DNA of 64,000 nucleotides from Chondrilla cf. caribensis (Eukaryota; Porifera; Demospongiae; Chondrillida; Chondrillidae): NCBI GenBank assembly GCA_964020155.1, contig OZ026553.1, positions 2,974,979 to 3,038,978 of the forward strand, read 5' to 3'. Shown piece by piece: positions 1 to 12,114 of this stretch (position 1 is its first letter; each line of letters starts with the position of its first letter). The notes under the pieces were generated by a model. It saw only the letters and a program-made list of their open reading frames with translations, ran no database searches and was not told where the DNA came from. The position numbers and the translations under genes were made by a program.

Positions 1-1016
1 CAATCAAATACAAAATTACATATATTTGCCGCACATGCTACAGCACAATATGAATGCAAGCATAATAATAATAATTATTATTGACATCATACATTCATGC
101 AGTCAAATTTAATATATGCACTGCATCACTGATAATATAAGAGTTTTGTATGTATGTATACCATGGTTTCTGTAGGGATATCAACTCTATACAGTATTAT
201 TGTTGTAAATAAACTGTATACCACATTAAGCGTGATGAAAAACATCCTTGTGGAACAGCTCATTCCTATTGTAGAACTATTCCATGGATGCATGATAATC
301 TACTCAGATGTTAGCATTTTCCAAGAAATCAACTCGATCATGATCCAAAGCAACTTACTTATAATTAATTTTATGAATCAATATACAGCTATACCACCGA
401 GATATTTTACATTGGTGTCCATTGATACAACTGAGCATAATAATGTATGCACCATAGGAAGGGTATCCACCACTTTGTGGCATGCACCTGGCATAGAGTA
501 CATAGTGCAAACCAGTTGACAGGTAATGTGCTAAGTATCTAGTAGTCATCTGGAACCACAGCAATGGACACATTGAGGCTATTTGGTAAATAGGAAAGGA
601 TTTTGAGGTTTATGACCTTATTTTTATAATTATCAGATGAGTGACAAGTTATCAGCACTCTAAGGTATCTAAGGTGTAAGTAGGCTTTGATTTGACAGAT
701 AGTCACACTAAGTATATGAAATGTGTTCATACATTAATGTTCATATTAATGTGCATATACATAAAAAAAAAGTTTAAAAATATACCATAATATGCATACG
801 TATACCATTATTATAATATTATATTGTAGGGGTACGCACGTCATTCATAGTATTATCATTTATGCATTGGACTAGTATGATATACGTATAATATGGCTTT
901 ATACATAGTTATATTAATAACATGCCAATAATCTATTGTGGGTACATGCTATATCACATGCAAAAGACACCCATTTACGTATCTGAAATTTGGACAGGTA
1001 CTGTGTGTGTACACAC
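1..1016. other. AT-rich sequence with no supported gene
   Basis: I see no exon with convincing coding character here. An open frame at 154-519 (+) has no recognisable domain and no splice context, and the overlapping minus-strand frames are no better. The stretch is AT-rich and ends where palindrome 1 begins. Confidence 0.5.
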
Positions 1017-1106
1017 CTGACTATCTGCAGTGTGTGCACCATTTTATACACTATTTACTAGCTGTCTTAAACTTTCATGCACTTGATTGAATCAGACATC
1101 ATTGTG

Positions 1107-1170
1107 ATTAAATGATTAATAACTCTTGGCATCATTGTGATTAAATGATTAATAACTCTTGGCAATCAAC
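1107..1170. repeat. ~32-bp tandem duplication, two copies
   Basis: A unit containing 'tgattaaatgattaataact' occurs twice in direct succession. The matching place in the opposite arm of palindrome 1 (about 7,215-7,250) has only one copy, so the duplication happened after the arms separated. Confidence 0.8.
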
Positions 1171-1452
1171 AACATAATTTAGTGGGTTTAATTTCCTATT
1201 ATAACCAGCTACAAAAACTGTAGATCGAAGCTACACTATATGGTTTGGACTAAATACTTAGATAAAGATTAAATGAGATTACTATGCTATGTTAGCTGCT
1301 TGCAGTTAATCTGCTTTACTGAATCCTTAGTTCCAAGAGTAGCCTGACATTGGTCATTTCCCCACCTAGCTATATATAGAGAAAACTATATTTCACAGAC
1401 TGAGTGTGATTCATTAAGTTAAACAGACTCTGCATGTGTAGTGAGAATATTC

Positions 1453-1764
1453 TCACCAATTGTGACACTGTCCGTTTTCAAGATCCGATATAGACACAGC
1501 ACCTGGTTCTCCACAACAGAAACTTCCATCAGTATACAATGAAGGTCCTTGGCAATCCCAACCATGGTAGCATTCAACTAAAAATAGTATAAGTTAATAT
1601 CTGATTCACCATTGCTGTTCAACAGATATATGTAACCATCACAGAGAAGAATCACACATCTGAATGAAGCTATACAATACTGACTACTTACATGGAAAAG
1701 CCTGAGCCTGATAAGCAATAGCTCCAAGAACCAACAGAACCAAGAGGACTCCTTTTCCAAACAT
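1453..1764 (-). CDS. Small secreted cysteine-rich peptide, paralogue A
   Basis: Two-exon model: 1764-1692 and 1577-1453, totalling 65 aa. The first exon is a near-perfect signal peptide: MFGKG start, a Leu/Val core and an AYQAQA cleavage region. It ends at a GTAAGT donor; the acceptor is TTTTAG. The mature part of about 42 aa has five cysteines arranged C..C...CC...C, with a GSFCCGEPGA core. The TGA stop lies inside a canonical donor (TTG|GTGAG), so splicing to a further exon cannot be excluded. A TATAAA box on this strand lies at 1870-1865, about 100 bp upstream. The paralogue at 6,615-6,926 has the same gene structure and differs at several mature residues while keeping all cysteines. I do not recognise the family; a host-defence or venom-like peptide is possible but unsupported. 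Confidence 0.75.
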
Positions 1765-1864
1765 TTCAGATCACCTCAAGTTATTGAATCAAACGAGACT
1801 GTCACAGTTGTTTCCACCAAAGAACTCACAGAATTAATGAACAAGTGGAGCTTTGTAGCTCTCC

Positions 1865-1870
1865 TTTATA
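1865..1870 (-). promoter_or_regulatory. TATA box of peptide paralogue A
   Basis: TATAAA about 100 bp upstream of the ATG on the minus strand, inside a block (AGATATAAAGGAGAGCT) shared exactly with the promoter of paralogue B. Confidence 0.55.
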
Positions 1871-2348
1871 TCTACTGGTAGCATGTGATATTCATGCTCG
1901 TTATACGCCCACACACATTAATTAATCCAGTAACACATTAACTTTCCTCAGTTTACCTTAATACAGGGTATATTTACAGCTAAAACTGCATGTGTACTAC
2001 TGCATCTAACAAACTGGGTTGAGTAAACAAACTGGAACTGTGTACAGCAACTGTGCACAACAGAGATTGTGTACACCTACAGTGTGCAACATCACCAACA
2101 CTTAATTGCAGGGTTTCATGCAAAGTTAGCAAATAGCAAAACAAACTGTCATTCACTCTTTGAATGCTGCTTACATAAGTGTATTTGTGCTAAACATAAT
2201 TTGTTCAACGACAAAGTACAATGCATATCAAATCTGAGTGTTAAATTATACATAATGTGATACGTAGTGTGATATTAATGTGCGTGGGCGTATGACAAGC
2301 ATTAACCTCTTTACTGTATAGGCTCCATTGTTATGACTGAAAACTATA

Positions 2349-2360
2349 GCACACACACAC

Positions 2361-2444
<84 letters not shown>
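2349..2444. repeat. (CA)n microsatellite
   Basis: Almost pure CA repeat inside the left arm of palindrome 1. The GT tract at about 4,516-4,658 is its counterpart in the right arm. Confidence 0.95.
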
Positions 2445-2446
<2 letters not shown>

Positions 2447-2967
2447 CTTTCAACCTATCACAAGCAACACTCCAGAGTGATCCTATCAGATGGATCAGAC
2501 ACGATGAAACACAACACACATTGCGTATACGTGTTACTATGGTAACTGTACTTTCAACCTATCACGTGCTACACTCCAGAGTGATCCTATCATTCATGCA
2601 TTCACCAATCATATACAAAGGAAGGTACACAGTGTACCTACACTTCTAATACAATGCCATTATATTGTCCATTGGGAACTAGTAGTAATAATAATTACAA
2701 TGTCACCCTGTCTCGGGACACGTTGTAGGAAAGAAGCTCACTTGAGCATGAAGTTCTCCGATGATTCTGACTATTAATATTTCATTAGCACAATGACCTG
2801 CGACCATGAAGAAATTGCTTTTTTTCATTGCTCATCTATAAGGGTATATTTGATTACCATAGTGACGTGAACTTATACCATGTTGCATGTATCTGGCCTC
2901 ACCTTGTATATATGTAGCCTCATGCTGTACATATGTTGTCTCATGTTGTACATATGTGGGCTCATGT

Positions 2968-3063
2968 TTGTGTTTGTGTGTGTGTGTGTGTGTGTGTTTT
3001 AGGGGGGTGCATGCGTGCTTGCATGTGTGTGTGTGTGTGTGTGTGTGTTTGTGTGTGTGTGTT
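2968..3063. repeat. (GT)n microsatellite at the centre of palindrome 1
   Basis: Two GT tracts are separated by a short interruption with 'gcatgcgtgcttgcatg'. They lie where the left arm stops matching the right arm and just upstream of a degenerate LINE fragment. Confidence 0.9.
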
Positions 3064-3067
3064 TGTC

Positions 3068-3708
3068 ATATCAGGCATCCAACATTTGCTGCAACCTCTA
3101 GAAGCAACCATCCGGCAAAATTTGATCCCAGCCGTCAAAGGACGTGTATGCTCCGACCTGGAAAGAGACATGCTTGCTCTACCAGAACGGTTAGGTGGTT
3201 TAGGAATGATAAACCCTGCCGCAAATTCAGAATCTGAGTTTAACATTCGATCCAGATCACAGCTCCCCTAGCTACACTCATTGTATTACAAGAAACACGA
3301 ACAACCATCACTGCTGAAGAAACAAGTGCCATCAAGTCAACAATTGTGGGAAAGAAACGGGAAAAGCTACTTGCCGAGGCAGAATTGATCAAAGATATGC
3401 TTCCCCCATCACGCCAATGCCTCATCGACTGTGCCACTGAGAAAGGGGCCTCCTCATGGCTCTCAGTTCTGCCAACTACCAACCATGGGTTCAACCTTCA
3501 TAAGGAAGAATTTAGAGATGCCCTCTGCTTGAGATATGGATGACAACTTCCCAACCTACCCCAATCATGTATCTGTGGAGCATCATTCACAGTTGACCAT
3601 GCAATAATATGCCACAAGGGAGGGTTTCCAAACATCAGACACAATGAAATCCGTGACATATCTGCCGGCCTACTTAATGAAGTATGCTTGTATAATGCCT
3701 GATATGAT
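3068..3708 (+). pseudogene. Degenerate LINE fragment (end of RT region to zinc motif)
   Basis: Conceptual translation shows stretches homologous to the C-terminal half of the retroelement at 27,464-31,264: 'LERDMLALPERLGGLGM', '[13 protein letters not shown]', 'FRDALCLRYG' and a Cys/His segment near 3,560-3,650. The frame is broken near 3,245 and an in-frame TGA follows at 3,541, so it is inactive. Both ends are missing: there is no RT catalytic core and no nuclease. The fragment is bracketed by a 12-bp inverted repeat (CATATCAGGCAT at 3068-3079 and its complement at 3697-3708). It occupies the spacer of palindrome 1. Confidence 0.8.
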
Positions 3709-4515
3709 GTCGTACTCTGCACACATAGTTGTATGTTCTACACTGGTCTACTTGCGACCATAATAATATATTATATAGAGTTCTCTCCAAAAACTGTTGA
3801 TATTTGATCTCAATCACATGGATGTTATATCTTCCACAGATGAATCATGAAGACTGAGTAGTCCTACCGATCCTTAAGATTCGACAGTCCTCTAATAGAG
3901 ACTTCATTTTATGTACAACACAAGAACATACAATAATTGAATGACATGAAGCTACCTACAGTATGTACAACACAAGGCTACATATGTACTGTACAACATG
4001 AGCCCGCATGTATACAACATGAGGCAACATATGTACAACATGAGGTCAGATACGTACAACATGGTATAAGTTCTCATCACTATGTACGTATATGGATGGT
4101 AATCAAATATACCCCATAAATGAGCTGTGGGAAAAAGCAATTTTTGAGGGTCACAGGTCATTGTGCTAATGAAATATTAATAGTCAGAATCATCGGAGAA
4201 CTTCATGCTCAAGTGAGCTTCTTTCCTACAACGTGTCCTGAGACAGGGTGACATTGTAATTATTATTACTACTAGTTCCCAATGGACAATATAATGGCAT
4301 TGTGTTAGAAGTGTAGGTACACTGTGTGCCTTCCTTTGTATATGATTGGTGAATGTATGAATGATAGGATCACTCTGGAGTGTTGCACGTGATAGGTTGA
4401 AAGTACAGTTACCATAGTAACACATGGATATGTACATGTGATGTGTGTTGTGTTTCATTGTGTCTGATGCATCTGATAAGATCACTCTGGAGTGTTGCTT
4501 GTGATAGTTTGAAAG

Positions 4516-4658
<143 letters not shown>

Positions 4659-4875
4659 TTTGTGTGTGCATATTAATTAATGTGTGTGCTATAGTTTTCA
4701 GTCATAACAATGGAGCATATACAGTAAAGAGGTTAATGCTTGTCATACGCCCACACACATTAATATCACACTACGTATCACATTATGTATAGTTTAACAC
4801 ATAGATTTGATATGCATTGTACTTAGTCGTTGAACAAATTATGTTTAACACAAATACACTTATGTAAACAGTATT

Positions 4876-6164
4876 TTTTTTTAGATTGGTGATTGATTAT
4901 TAATATTATATATATATATAAGCGCATAATAATAGTACATGCAATAAGATTAGGGTTCAGATAGAAATTAATAGGATACAACTAAAGTGTCTAATTGATT
5001 ACTCCTGTAATCAATTCAGGAGATTCTTGACTGATTTTGAAGTCCGGTCTCCCGAAAGATGATCTAGCTCCTCTTATGCACATGATTGCAGAATCTAATA
5101 AGGAGAAGGTGAATCGACATCTGATGACATTAAGAATCTTGGAGTTGGGGTGTCGGTCTTCTCCCCCAATAGGGCTGCTATTTGTTTTACGGTCACAGTT
5201 GCTGAAAGGCCCATTCCTCCATTGGTGGACATCACAAATGGTGTGAATGTGCTGTGCTCCACATCAATAACCCTTCTTTCATACTTCCTCCTTTTCTCCA
5301 ATTCGTGCTTACGATAGCATGAGGTAGCAGAGATTGAACGGTTTGAAGATGCGTGAGCATTAAACACTTTCACATCAAAGTAGGCAGTTGTCTTGCTCTT
5401 GTCCCAGAGCTCGATTGCACTGACATCCAGACGAGCACAGTCTTCTTTGATGGTGGAACACAGATGGAATTCCTCTCCTGAAAGGGGCTGTAGGACCGGT
5501 TCCACTGCAACACATGGACAGATATCGGATAGCAGGTTGGCCAAAAGATCTCTAATTCTGTTATGTCTTATGGTCGGAAAAGCACCCTTCGAGCAAGTAA
5601 AAGCATGATTGATGCTGAAAGGAGTACCACAGGCACAATGTGAAGGAGTGCGAGTGATAGGCCATCCATAGCGTAGACATAGAGCATCCCGAAATGCCTG
5701 CTTGTGTAGATTGAAACCATATTCCTTCACAGGAATAGTGGTTAGCCATGTCGAAGCACCATCTTCGCAGCACTGTTGAACAGCAAATTGAAGATTTTGA
5801 GGTAGAGTGGACTTTACTTCTTTTGCGTACTTGGCAATATTCTGGTTGTTTGACTGATGAACCTCTGCTTTCAGTTTCCTTTGGGCAAGGTGTACAAGAT
5901 CTGCTGGCTCTTGGGTAATTTTCTGCATGCTAGCAATCAAGGGAGAGGATATCTTCTTTGAGGCTTCATTTTGGGCGGTACACACTATGGTAGGATTTGC
6001 GATACCAATTCCCCCCAGCTTGGCTGGCAACGAAAGCAAGTCCCTCTCTCCATCGATAAATGCAGATCTGCCTGTCAGGGCAGGGAGAAAATTGTGCCGT
6101 AGTGCTTCTTCAAGTGGCTTCCACATGTCCTCACTGGCACTTGTTACTCGCATCACATAAGTCC
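4876..6164 (-). mobile_element. 5'-truncated LINE insertion with 14-bp target duplication
   Basis: The element is flanked by exact direct repeats 'atgtaaacagtatt' (4862-4875 and 6165-6178). At its low-coordinate end it has a run of T, which is a short poly(A) tail on the minus strand. The open frame runs from the truncated 5' edge to 5095 (about 353 aa). It contains 'GGIGIANP', 'GASTWLTTIP', 'FRDALCLRYGW', a zinc-type motif (HCACG...HAFTC) and a nuclease-like 'CARLDV...AYFDVKVF' stretch. It lacks the reverse transcriptase core. About 220 bp of 3' UTR follow the stop. The family is the same as the 27.5-kb element but the sequence differs clearly. The frame is uninterrupted, so the insertion may be recent. 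Confidence 0.92.
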
Positions 6165-6508
6165 ATGTAAACAGTATTCGAAGACTGAATGACAGTTTGT
6201 TTTGTTATATGCTAATTTTGCACGAAACCTTGCAATTAAGTGTTGGGGATGTTGCACACTGTAGGTGTACACAATCTCTGTTGTGCACAGTTTGTTGCTG
6301 TACACAGTTTGCTTGCTGCACACTCACGGTTAGTTTGTAGTATCCAGTTTGTTTACTCAACCCAGTTTGTTAGATGCAGTAGTACTCATGCAGTTTTAGC
6401 TGTAAATATACCCTATATTAAGGTAAACTGAGGAAAGTTAATGTGTTACTGGATTAATTAATGTGTGTGGGCATATGACGAGCATGAATATCACATGCTA
6501 CCAGTAGA

Positions 6509-6514
6509 TATAAA
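6509..6514 (+). promoter_or_regulatory. TATA box of peptide paralogue B
   Basis: TATAAA about 100 bp upstream of the ATG at 6615, within sequence shared with the mirror-image promoter at 1865-1870. Confidence 0.55.
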
Positions 6515-6614
6515 GGAGAGCTACAGAGCTCCACTTGTTTATTCATTCTGTGAGTTCTTTGGAGGGAACAACTGTGACAGTCTCGTTTGATTCGATAACT
6601 TGAGGTGATCTGAA

Positions 6615-6926
6615 ATGTTCGGAAAAGGAGTCTTCTTGGTTCTGTTGGTTCTTGGAGCCATTGCTTATCAGGCTCAGGCTTTTCCATGTAAGTAGTCAGT
6701 ATTGTATAGCTTCATTCAGATGTGTGATTCTTCTCTGTGATGGTTACATATAACTGTTGAACAGCAATGGTGAATCAGATATGAACTTATACTACTTTTA
6801 GTTCACTGTTACTATGAGTGGGATTGCCAAGGACCTGCATTGAATACTGATGGGAGTTTCTGTTGTGGAGAACCAGGTGCTGTGTCTATAAAGGATCTTG
6901 ATAACGGACAGTGTCACGATTGGTGA
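6615..6926 (+). CDS. Small secreted cysteine-rich peptide, paralogue B
   Basis: Two exons, 6615-6687 and 6802-6926, give 65 aa. Exon 1 encodes a 22-24 residue signal peptide with a Leu/Val core and an AYQAQA cleavage region, then splices at T|GTAAGT. Exon 2 follows an ACTTTTAG acceptor. The mature peptide has five cysteines (HCYYEWDC ... GSFCCGEP ... GQCHDW). Compared with paralogue A, changes in the mature region outnumber those in the signal peptide and every cysteine is kept. As in paralogue A, the TGA is part of a good donor site (TTG|GTGAG), so a longer spliced product is possible. I do not recognise the family. Confidence 0.75.
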
Positions 6927-7284
6927 GAATATTCCCTCTACACATGCAGAGTCTGTTTAACTTAATGAATCACACTCAGTCTGTGAAATATAGTTTTCTC
7001 TATATATAGCTAGGTGGGGAAATGACCAATGTCAGGCTACTCTTGGAACTAAGGATTCAGTAAAGCAGATTAACTGCAAGCAGCTAACATAGCATAGTAA
7101 TCTCATTTAATCTTTATTTAAGTATTTAGTCCAAACCATATAGTGTAGCTTCTACAGTTTTTGTAGCTGGTTATAATAGGAAATTAAACCCACTAAATTA
7201 TGGTGTTGATCGCCAAGAGTTATTAATCATTTAATCACAGTGATGTCTGATTCAATCGAGTGCATGAAAGTTTAAGACAGCTCG

Positions 7285-7580
7285 TAAATAGTGTATAAAA
7301 TGGTCACACACTGCGAATAAGCGAAGTAGTCAGATTGACCATGACAAAATATACAAATGAGAATGACGGATAATATAATTATACACCAGTAGGAAGGCAT
7401 ATAAAAGGAGACCGAAGAGGTAAATTCAAAAAAATAATGAGAATTTGGATCCCAGTGTGGTACAGTGTGGTGGAACTCTAGAACACCCTGAGTTTGGCCG
7501 TAACATAATAACATGCTGAAGTATACAACAGTTAGTGAATAGTGTATAATGGTGCACTCACTGTGGATAAGTAGTCAGGT
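7285..7580. repeat. Diverged ~245-bp spaced duplication
   Basis: A segment around 7,285-7,345 ('taaatagtgtataaaatggt', 'gtagtcagattgaccatg') recurs in diverged form at about 7,528-7,592 ('gtagtcaggttgaccatg'). No gene is supported between 6,927 and 7,850. Confidence 0.6.
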
Positions 7581-7609
7581 TGACCATGGCGAATACACTA
7601 CATAAGAAT

Positions 7610-7745
7610 GATAAAGGCATTGTATTGGAAGTGTATGTACACTGTGTGCCTTCCTTTTGTAATTGGTAAATGCATCTGATAGGACCACTCTGGAGTGTTG
7701 CATGTGAGAGGTTGAAAGTATGATTCCAATAGTAACACATGTAGG
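7610..7745 (+). repeat. Fourth, diverged copy of the palindrome-1 arm core
   Basis: Matches the block at 4,296-4,440: 'aggcattgtattggaagtgt', a 'tgtgtgccttcctttt' stretch, 'actctggagtgttgcatgtg' and 'agtaacacatg'. This shows that part of the arm is a dispersed repeat. It stops at a GT tract. Confidence 0.75.
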
Positions 7746-7781
7746 CACAATGTAAATGTGCGTGTGCGTGCATGTACGTGT

Positions 7782-7850
7782 TTGTGTGTGTGTGTGTGTG
7801 TATGTGTGTGTGTGTTTGTGTGTTTGTGTGTTTGTGTGTGTGTGTGCGTC
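7782..7850. repeat. (GT)n microsatellite at a palindrome-2 breakpoint
   Basis: An interrupted GT tract runs directly into the duplicated CFAP70 exon 18 sequence with no splice acceptor between them. Confidence 0.9.
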
Positions 7851-8415
7851 AAACAAGCCAAAGATGTCTTTCTTATGGCCAGTTGTCATTGTCCTTCAGC
7901 TGTCACTTGGAGAGGAGTTGGGATTGCATGCTTTAGGGTAACCTTGCTACTGTTTGTATGCATACATGTTTATACGTACAAGCATAAATGCATAATTAGA
8001 ATATTTATGTACATAGAGACTTTTATGTGTGTACAGTATGTGTGTATCTTTGAGTTAACTCAGTAATAAATTTGGTATTGAATATCACGATTTAAATCAA
8101 TTTATAACATTTTTAAGGAGAGGGAAAATATCCACAATTTCCAACTGCACTCACCACTTCCACAACCATCTTTTATCCCCTCCGAAAAAAACTTTTCCCC
8201 ACACTCTGAAGTTACATGTTGGAATCACGTAACTTAATGTAGTGTACCTCTCCAGTGGTTATATCTCGTTTTGCCAATAACTGCAGTTGAATGAACTCAA
8301 GTATTCATTTGATGCTCTGTGTGAAGCAAACATATTGAACAATCACGACCCTGTTGTTTGGGCTTATCTCACTCTCGTTTGTTCCAAGGTTAGCTGACAA
8401 CTGCTCAAAGTACAG
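7849..8415 (+). pseudogene. Inverted duplicate of CFAP70 exons 18 and 19
   Basis: Nearly identical, on the opposite strand, to about 13,400-13,949. The exon 18 copy (7849-7939) keeps its reading frame and GTAAC donor, but the acceptor is replaced by a GT microsatellite. The intron follows with small differences. The exon 19 copy (8288-8389) keeps both splice sites and its frame, with two amino-acid changes near its start (ELEN to ELKY). Similarity ends about 25 bp after the exon 19 donor; no copy of exon 20 is present. This is a gene fragment, not a second CFAP70. Confidence 0.9.
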
Positions 8416-8722
8416 ACTTGTGATGATGTTCCATATCCAATTAATTCTCACAGTACATAGCTATAGGGTGAATACTCCAGACTCAGGTACAAGCAATGCA
8501 GACAAACACACTAACATGGTAGGTGAACACAAACCCACACGGGTTGTAAGAACCTGTACCGAATCGCAAGTAGTGAAACAGTCTGACTTAATATAACCCT
8601 AATGTTAACTACGAGCTAATAAAGGTGATAACTACCCAGTTCCACACAGGGTAACACAGGTGGTAAACCCAGTTAAAATCAGGTAAACACGTCTGGCAAC
8701 ATGCTTTACACAGGCCAACACA
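8416..8722. other. No gene seen
   Basis: Sequence between the CFAP70 exon copy and the next CA tract. It contains a short internal repeat ('acacaggtggtaa' twice, near 8,655 and 8,718) and nothing I can call a gene. Confidence 0.5.
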
Positions 8723-8812
8723 GGTGGTAACAACACACACACACACGCACACACACACGCACACACACACACACACACGCACGCACGTACACACACACAC
8801 ACATGCACAAGC
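8723..8812. repeat. (CA)n microsatellite at the edge of arm copy 3
   Basis: Interrupted CA tract ending exactly where similarity to the palindrome-1 right arm begins. Confidence 0.9.
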
Positions 8813-9181
8813 ACAACATATGTACAACATGAAGCTACATATTTACAACGTGAGGCCAGTACGTACAACATGGTATAAGTTCTCGTCACTATGTACGTAT
8901 ATGGATGATAAAGCAATTTTTTTCGTGGTCGCAGGTCATTGTGCTAATGAAATATTAATAGTCAGAATCATCGGAGAACTTTATGCTCAAGTGAGCTTCT
9001 TTCCTACAACGTGTCCTGAGACAGGGTGACATTGTAATTATTATTACTACTAGTTCCCAATGGACAATATAATGGCATTGTATTAGAAGTGTAGGTACAC
9101 TGTGTACCTTCCTTTGTATATGATTGGTGAATGCATGAATGATAGGATCACTCTGGAGTGTTGCTAGTGATAGGTTGAAAG

Positions 9182-9254
<73 letters not shown>

Positions 9255-9512
9255 TGTGCATGTGTGTGTGTGTGCATAGGTTTGTGTGTGCATATTAATT
9301 AATGTGTGTGCTATAGTTTTCAGTCATAACAATGGAGCATATACAGTAAAGAGGTTAATGCCCGTCATACGCCCACGCACATTAATATCACACTACGTAT
9401 CACATTATGTATAGTTTAACAAATAGATTTGATATGCATTGTACTTAGTCGTTGAACAAATTATGTTTAACACAAATACACTTATGTAAACAGTATTTGA
9501 AGACTGAATGGT
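8813..9512 (+). repeat. Third copy of the palindrome-1 arm, with empty LINE target site
   Basis: Co-linear with about 4,000-4,875 plus 6,179-6,190. It includes the 'tacaacatgaag' repeats, the core block and a (GT)n tract (9184-9276). At 9484-9497 it carries a single copy of 'atgtaaacagtatt' followed by 'tgaagactgaatg'. That is the pre-insertion state of the LINE site at 4862/6165. It sits inside the left arm of palindrome 2. Confidence 0.88.
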
Positions 9513-9514
9513 AA

Positions 9515-10843
<1,329 letters not shown>

Positions 10844-11186
10844 GATCAGAGTAGGATCAGAAGTGGCCAGGGGTGATTAAACTGATAGTGCATGATATGG
10901 TAATAATTTCGATATTTTATACTGTAGACTTTCCAAGGAGGAAAATATCCTCACATATCATTAACGCCTTTATTTGTCATGAGGACATGTATGACATTGT
11001 GTGTATGCACTGTAGATAGGTAGATGTTTGCTCACAACAGGTACATGTGTGTACCAGACAGAGACAGTCCGTTACCTTATAGGAATAATACAAGTATTTG
11101 TGGAGACAGTTAGCAGATGAAGTGCTAAACAGGAAGTAGTCGACCACAGCAATCTCAGTTGTGGCTTGATGGGCTTCAGAGGACTG

Positions 11187-11192
11187 TATAAG
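11187..11192 (+). promoter_or_regulatory. Candidate TATA box for the 214-aa secreted protein gene
   Basis: TATAAG lies about 100 bp upstream of the ATG at 11288. This is the same spacing as in the two cysteine-rich peptide genes. Confidence 0.35.
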
Positions 11193-11287
11193 TATAGAAT
11201 GCAGAATGTCTGCAGCAACTCAGCAATCAAAAGAGGATCTCATAACAGAGTAAAGAACCAGTTCAAGATTCTCCACTGAAGGGAAAG

Positions 11288-12114
11288 ATGGTGAAGATAC
11301 AAGATCTAGCAACTCTCCTTCTTCCTTTGGCTGTATTGCTTCAAACAGGTTAGCCTATATGTGGATGCTGTGTAGAATGTACCTATGCAATAATTATCCT
11401 AATAATATTGAAGGCACTGATTGTACAGTGACACTGTATGCTGTAATAATATTCTATGTCTTGATAGGATCAAAATTGAATCAACAATTATACTCATATG
11501 TAAGTATTACACATTTATCCCACCTAATAGGTACCTGCAGTAATTATAAATCATATAATTACGATGGAATCGCTGATGTGCATGTTGTCGGGAGAGCCTG
11601 TCCTCTTAGCAAGCCTCGACATTACCTCACCATTTTGGGCAAAACAGCTGTTGTGGCTGCAGCTCAGCCTGCTGGCCAGCACTGGGCACTTGTCTCTAAC
11701 GAGGCCCTCAATGCTTCCAACAAGTTCATCATTGCTTCCTACCCTTCTCTGGACAAAGTTCTCTACATTGGATCTGTCTTCTATTATGGCGGTCAGAAGT
11801 ACTACTATGTATATGTTTACAAGCTACCCTACAACTACCGTTATATTCACGGATATAAATTCCTTGATCTTGGATCTCACTTTCACTTCACTCTTGTTGA
11901 TGTTGCTGTTGGAGATGAGGATCGGGTGCAAATCAAGCATGTTGACACTGGACTGGTCTTGGAACACCTGGATGGATATTATTATGGATCTGGAGCAAGT
12001 GATGAACCTGACCAAGTGGTAGCAGCCCCACCTGCTTACCCTAAGTATGGAAAAGGATGTACATGCACTCCCGTCTGGACTGTGGCAAATCAGGCTTGGA
12101 ATCTTTACGATTAA
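11288..12114 (+). CDS. Secreted protein of unknown family, 214 aa
   Basis: Two exons, 11288-11348 and 11531-12114. Exon 1 encodes a signal peptide (MVKIQDLATLLL, then PLAVLLQT) ending at G|GTTAGC; exon 2 follows a CCTAATAG acceptor. The mature ~190 residues are rich in Tyr, Gly and Val, with four cysteines (near the N-terminus and a CTCTP motif near the C-terminus). Segments such as 'YYYVYVYKLPYNYRYIHGYK' suggest beta structure. No membrane segment other than the signal is seen. I do not recognise the family; an extracellular or secreted granule protein is the most that can be inferred. The 3' part of exon 2 and about 500 bp downstream are duplicated in inverted orientation at 9,515-10,738. 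Confidence 0.8.

Larger units (their letters stand above)
1017..2975. repeat. Palindrome 1, left arm
   Basis: The reverse complement of this stretch matches about 3,945-7,335 once the LINE insertion at 4,876-6,164 is removed. Landmarks pair in order: the peptide gene (1,453-1,764 with 6,615-6,926), a core centred on 'actctggagtgttgc', a (CA)n tract (2,349-2,444 with about 4,516-4,658), and a run of 'tacaacatgag'-like repeats near 2,880-2,960. The arms carry small indels and point differences. About 0.95 kb separates them. Confidence 0.85.

Noticed and set aside
154..519. 121-aa plus-strand frame at the left edge
   Set aside because: No recognisable domain, no conserved counterpart and AT-rich composition; consistent with chance.
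2246..2545. Open frames made of Cys-Val or Thr-His repeats over CA/GT tracts (also at 2,887-3,246, 4,177-4,676, 7,558-8,066, 8,609-9,293, 13,856-14,353, 22,182-22,736, 53,232-53,673, 61,036-61,538)
   Set aside because: They are translations of dinucleotide repeats, which lack stops in most frames. Where part of such a frame is real, the true exon was taken separately (for example CFAP70 exons 4 and 17).
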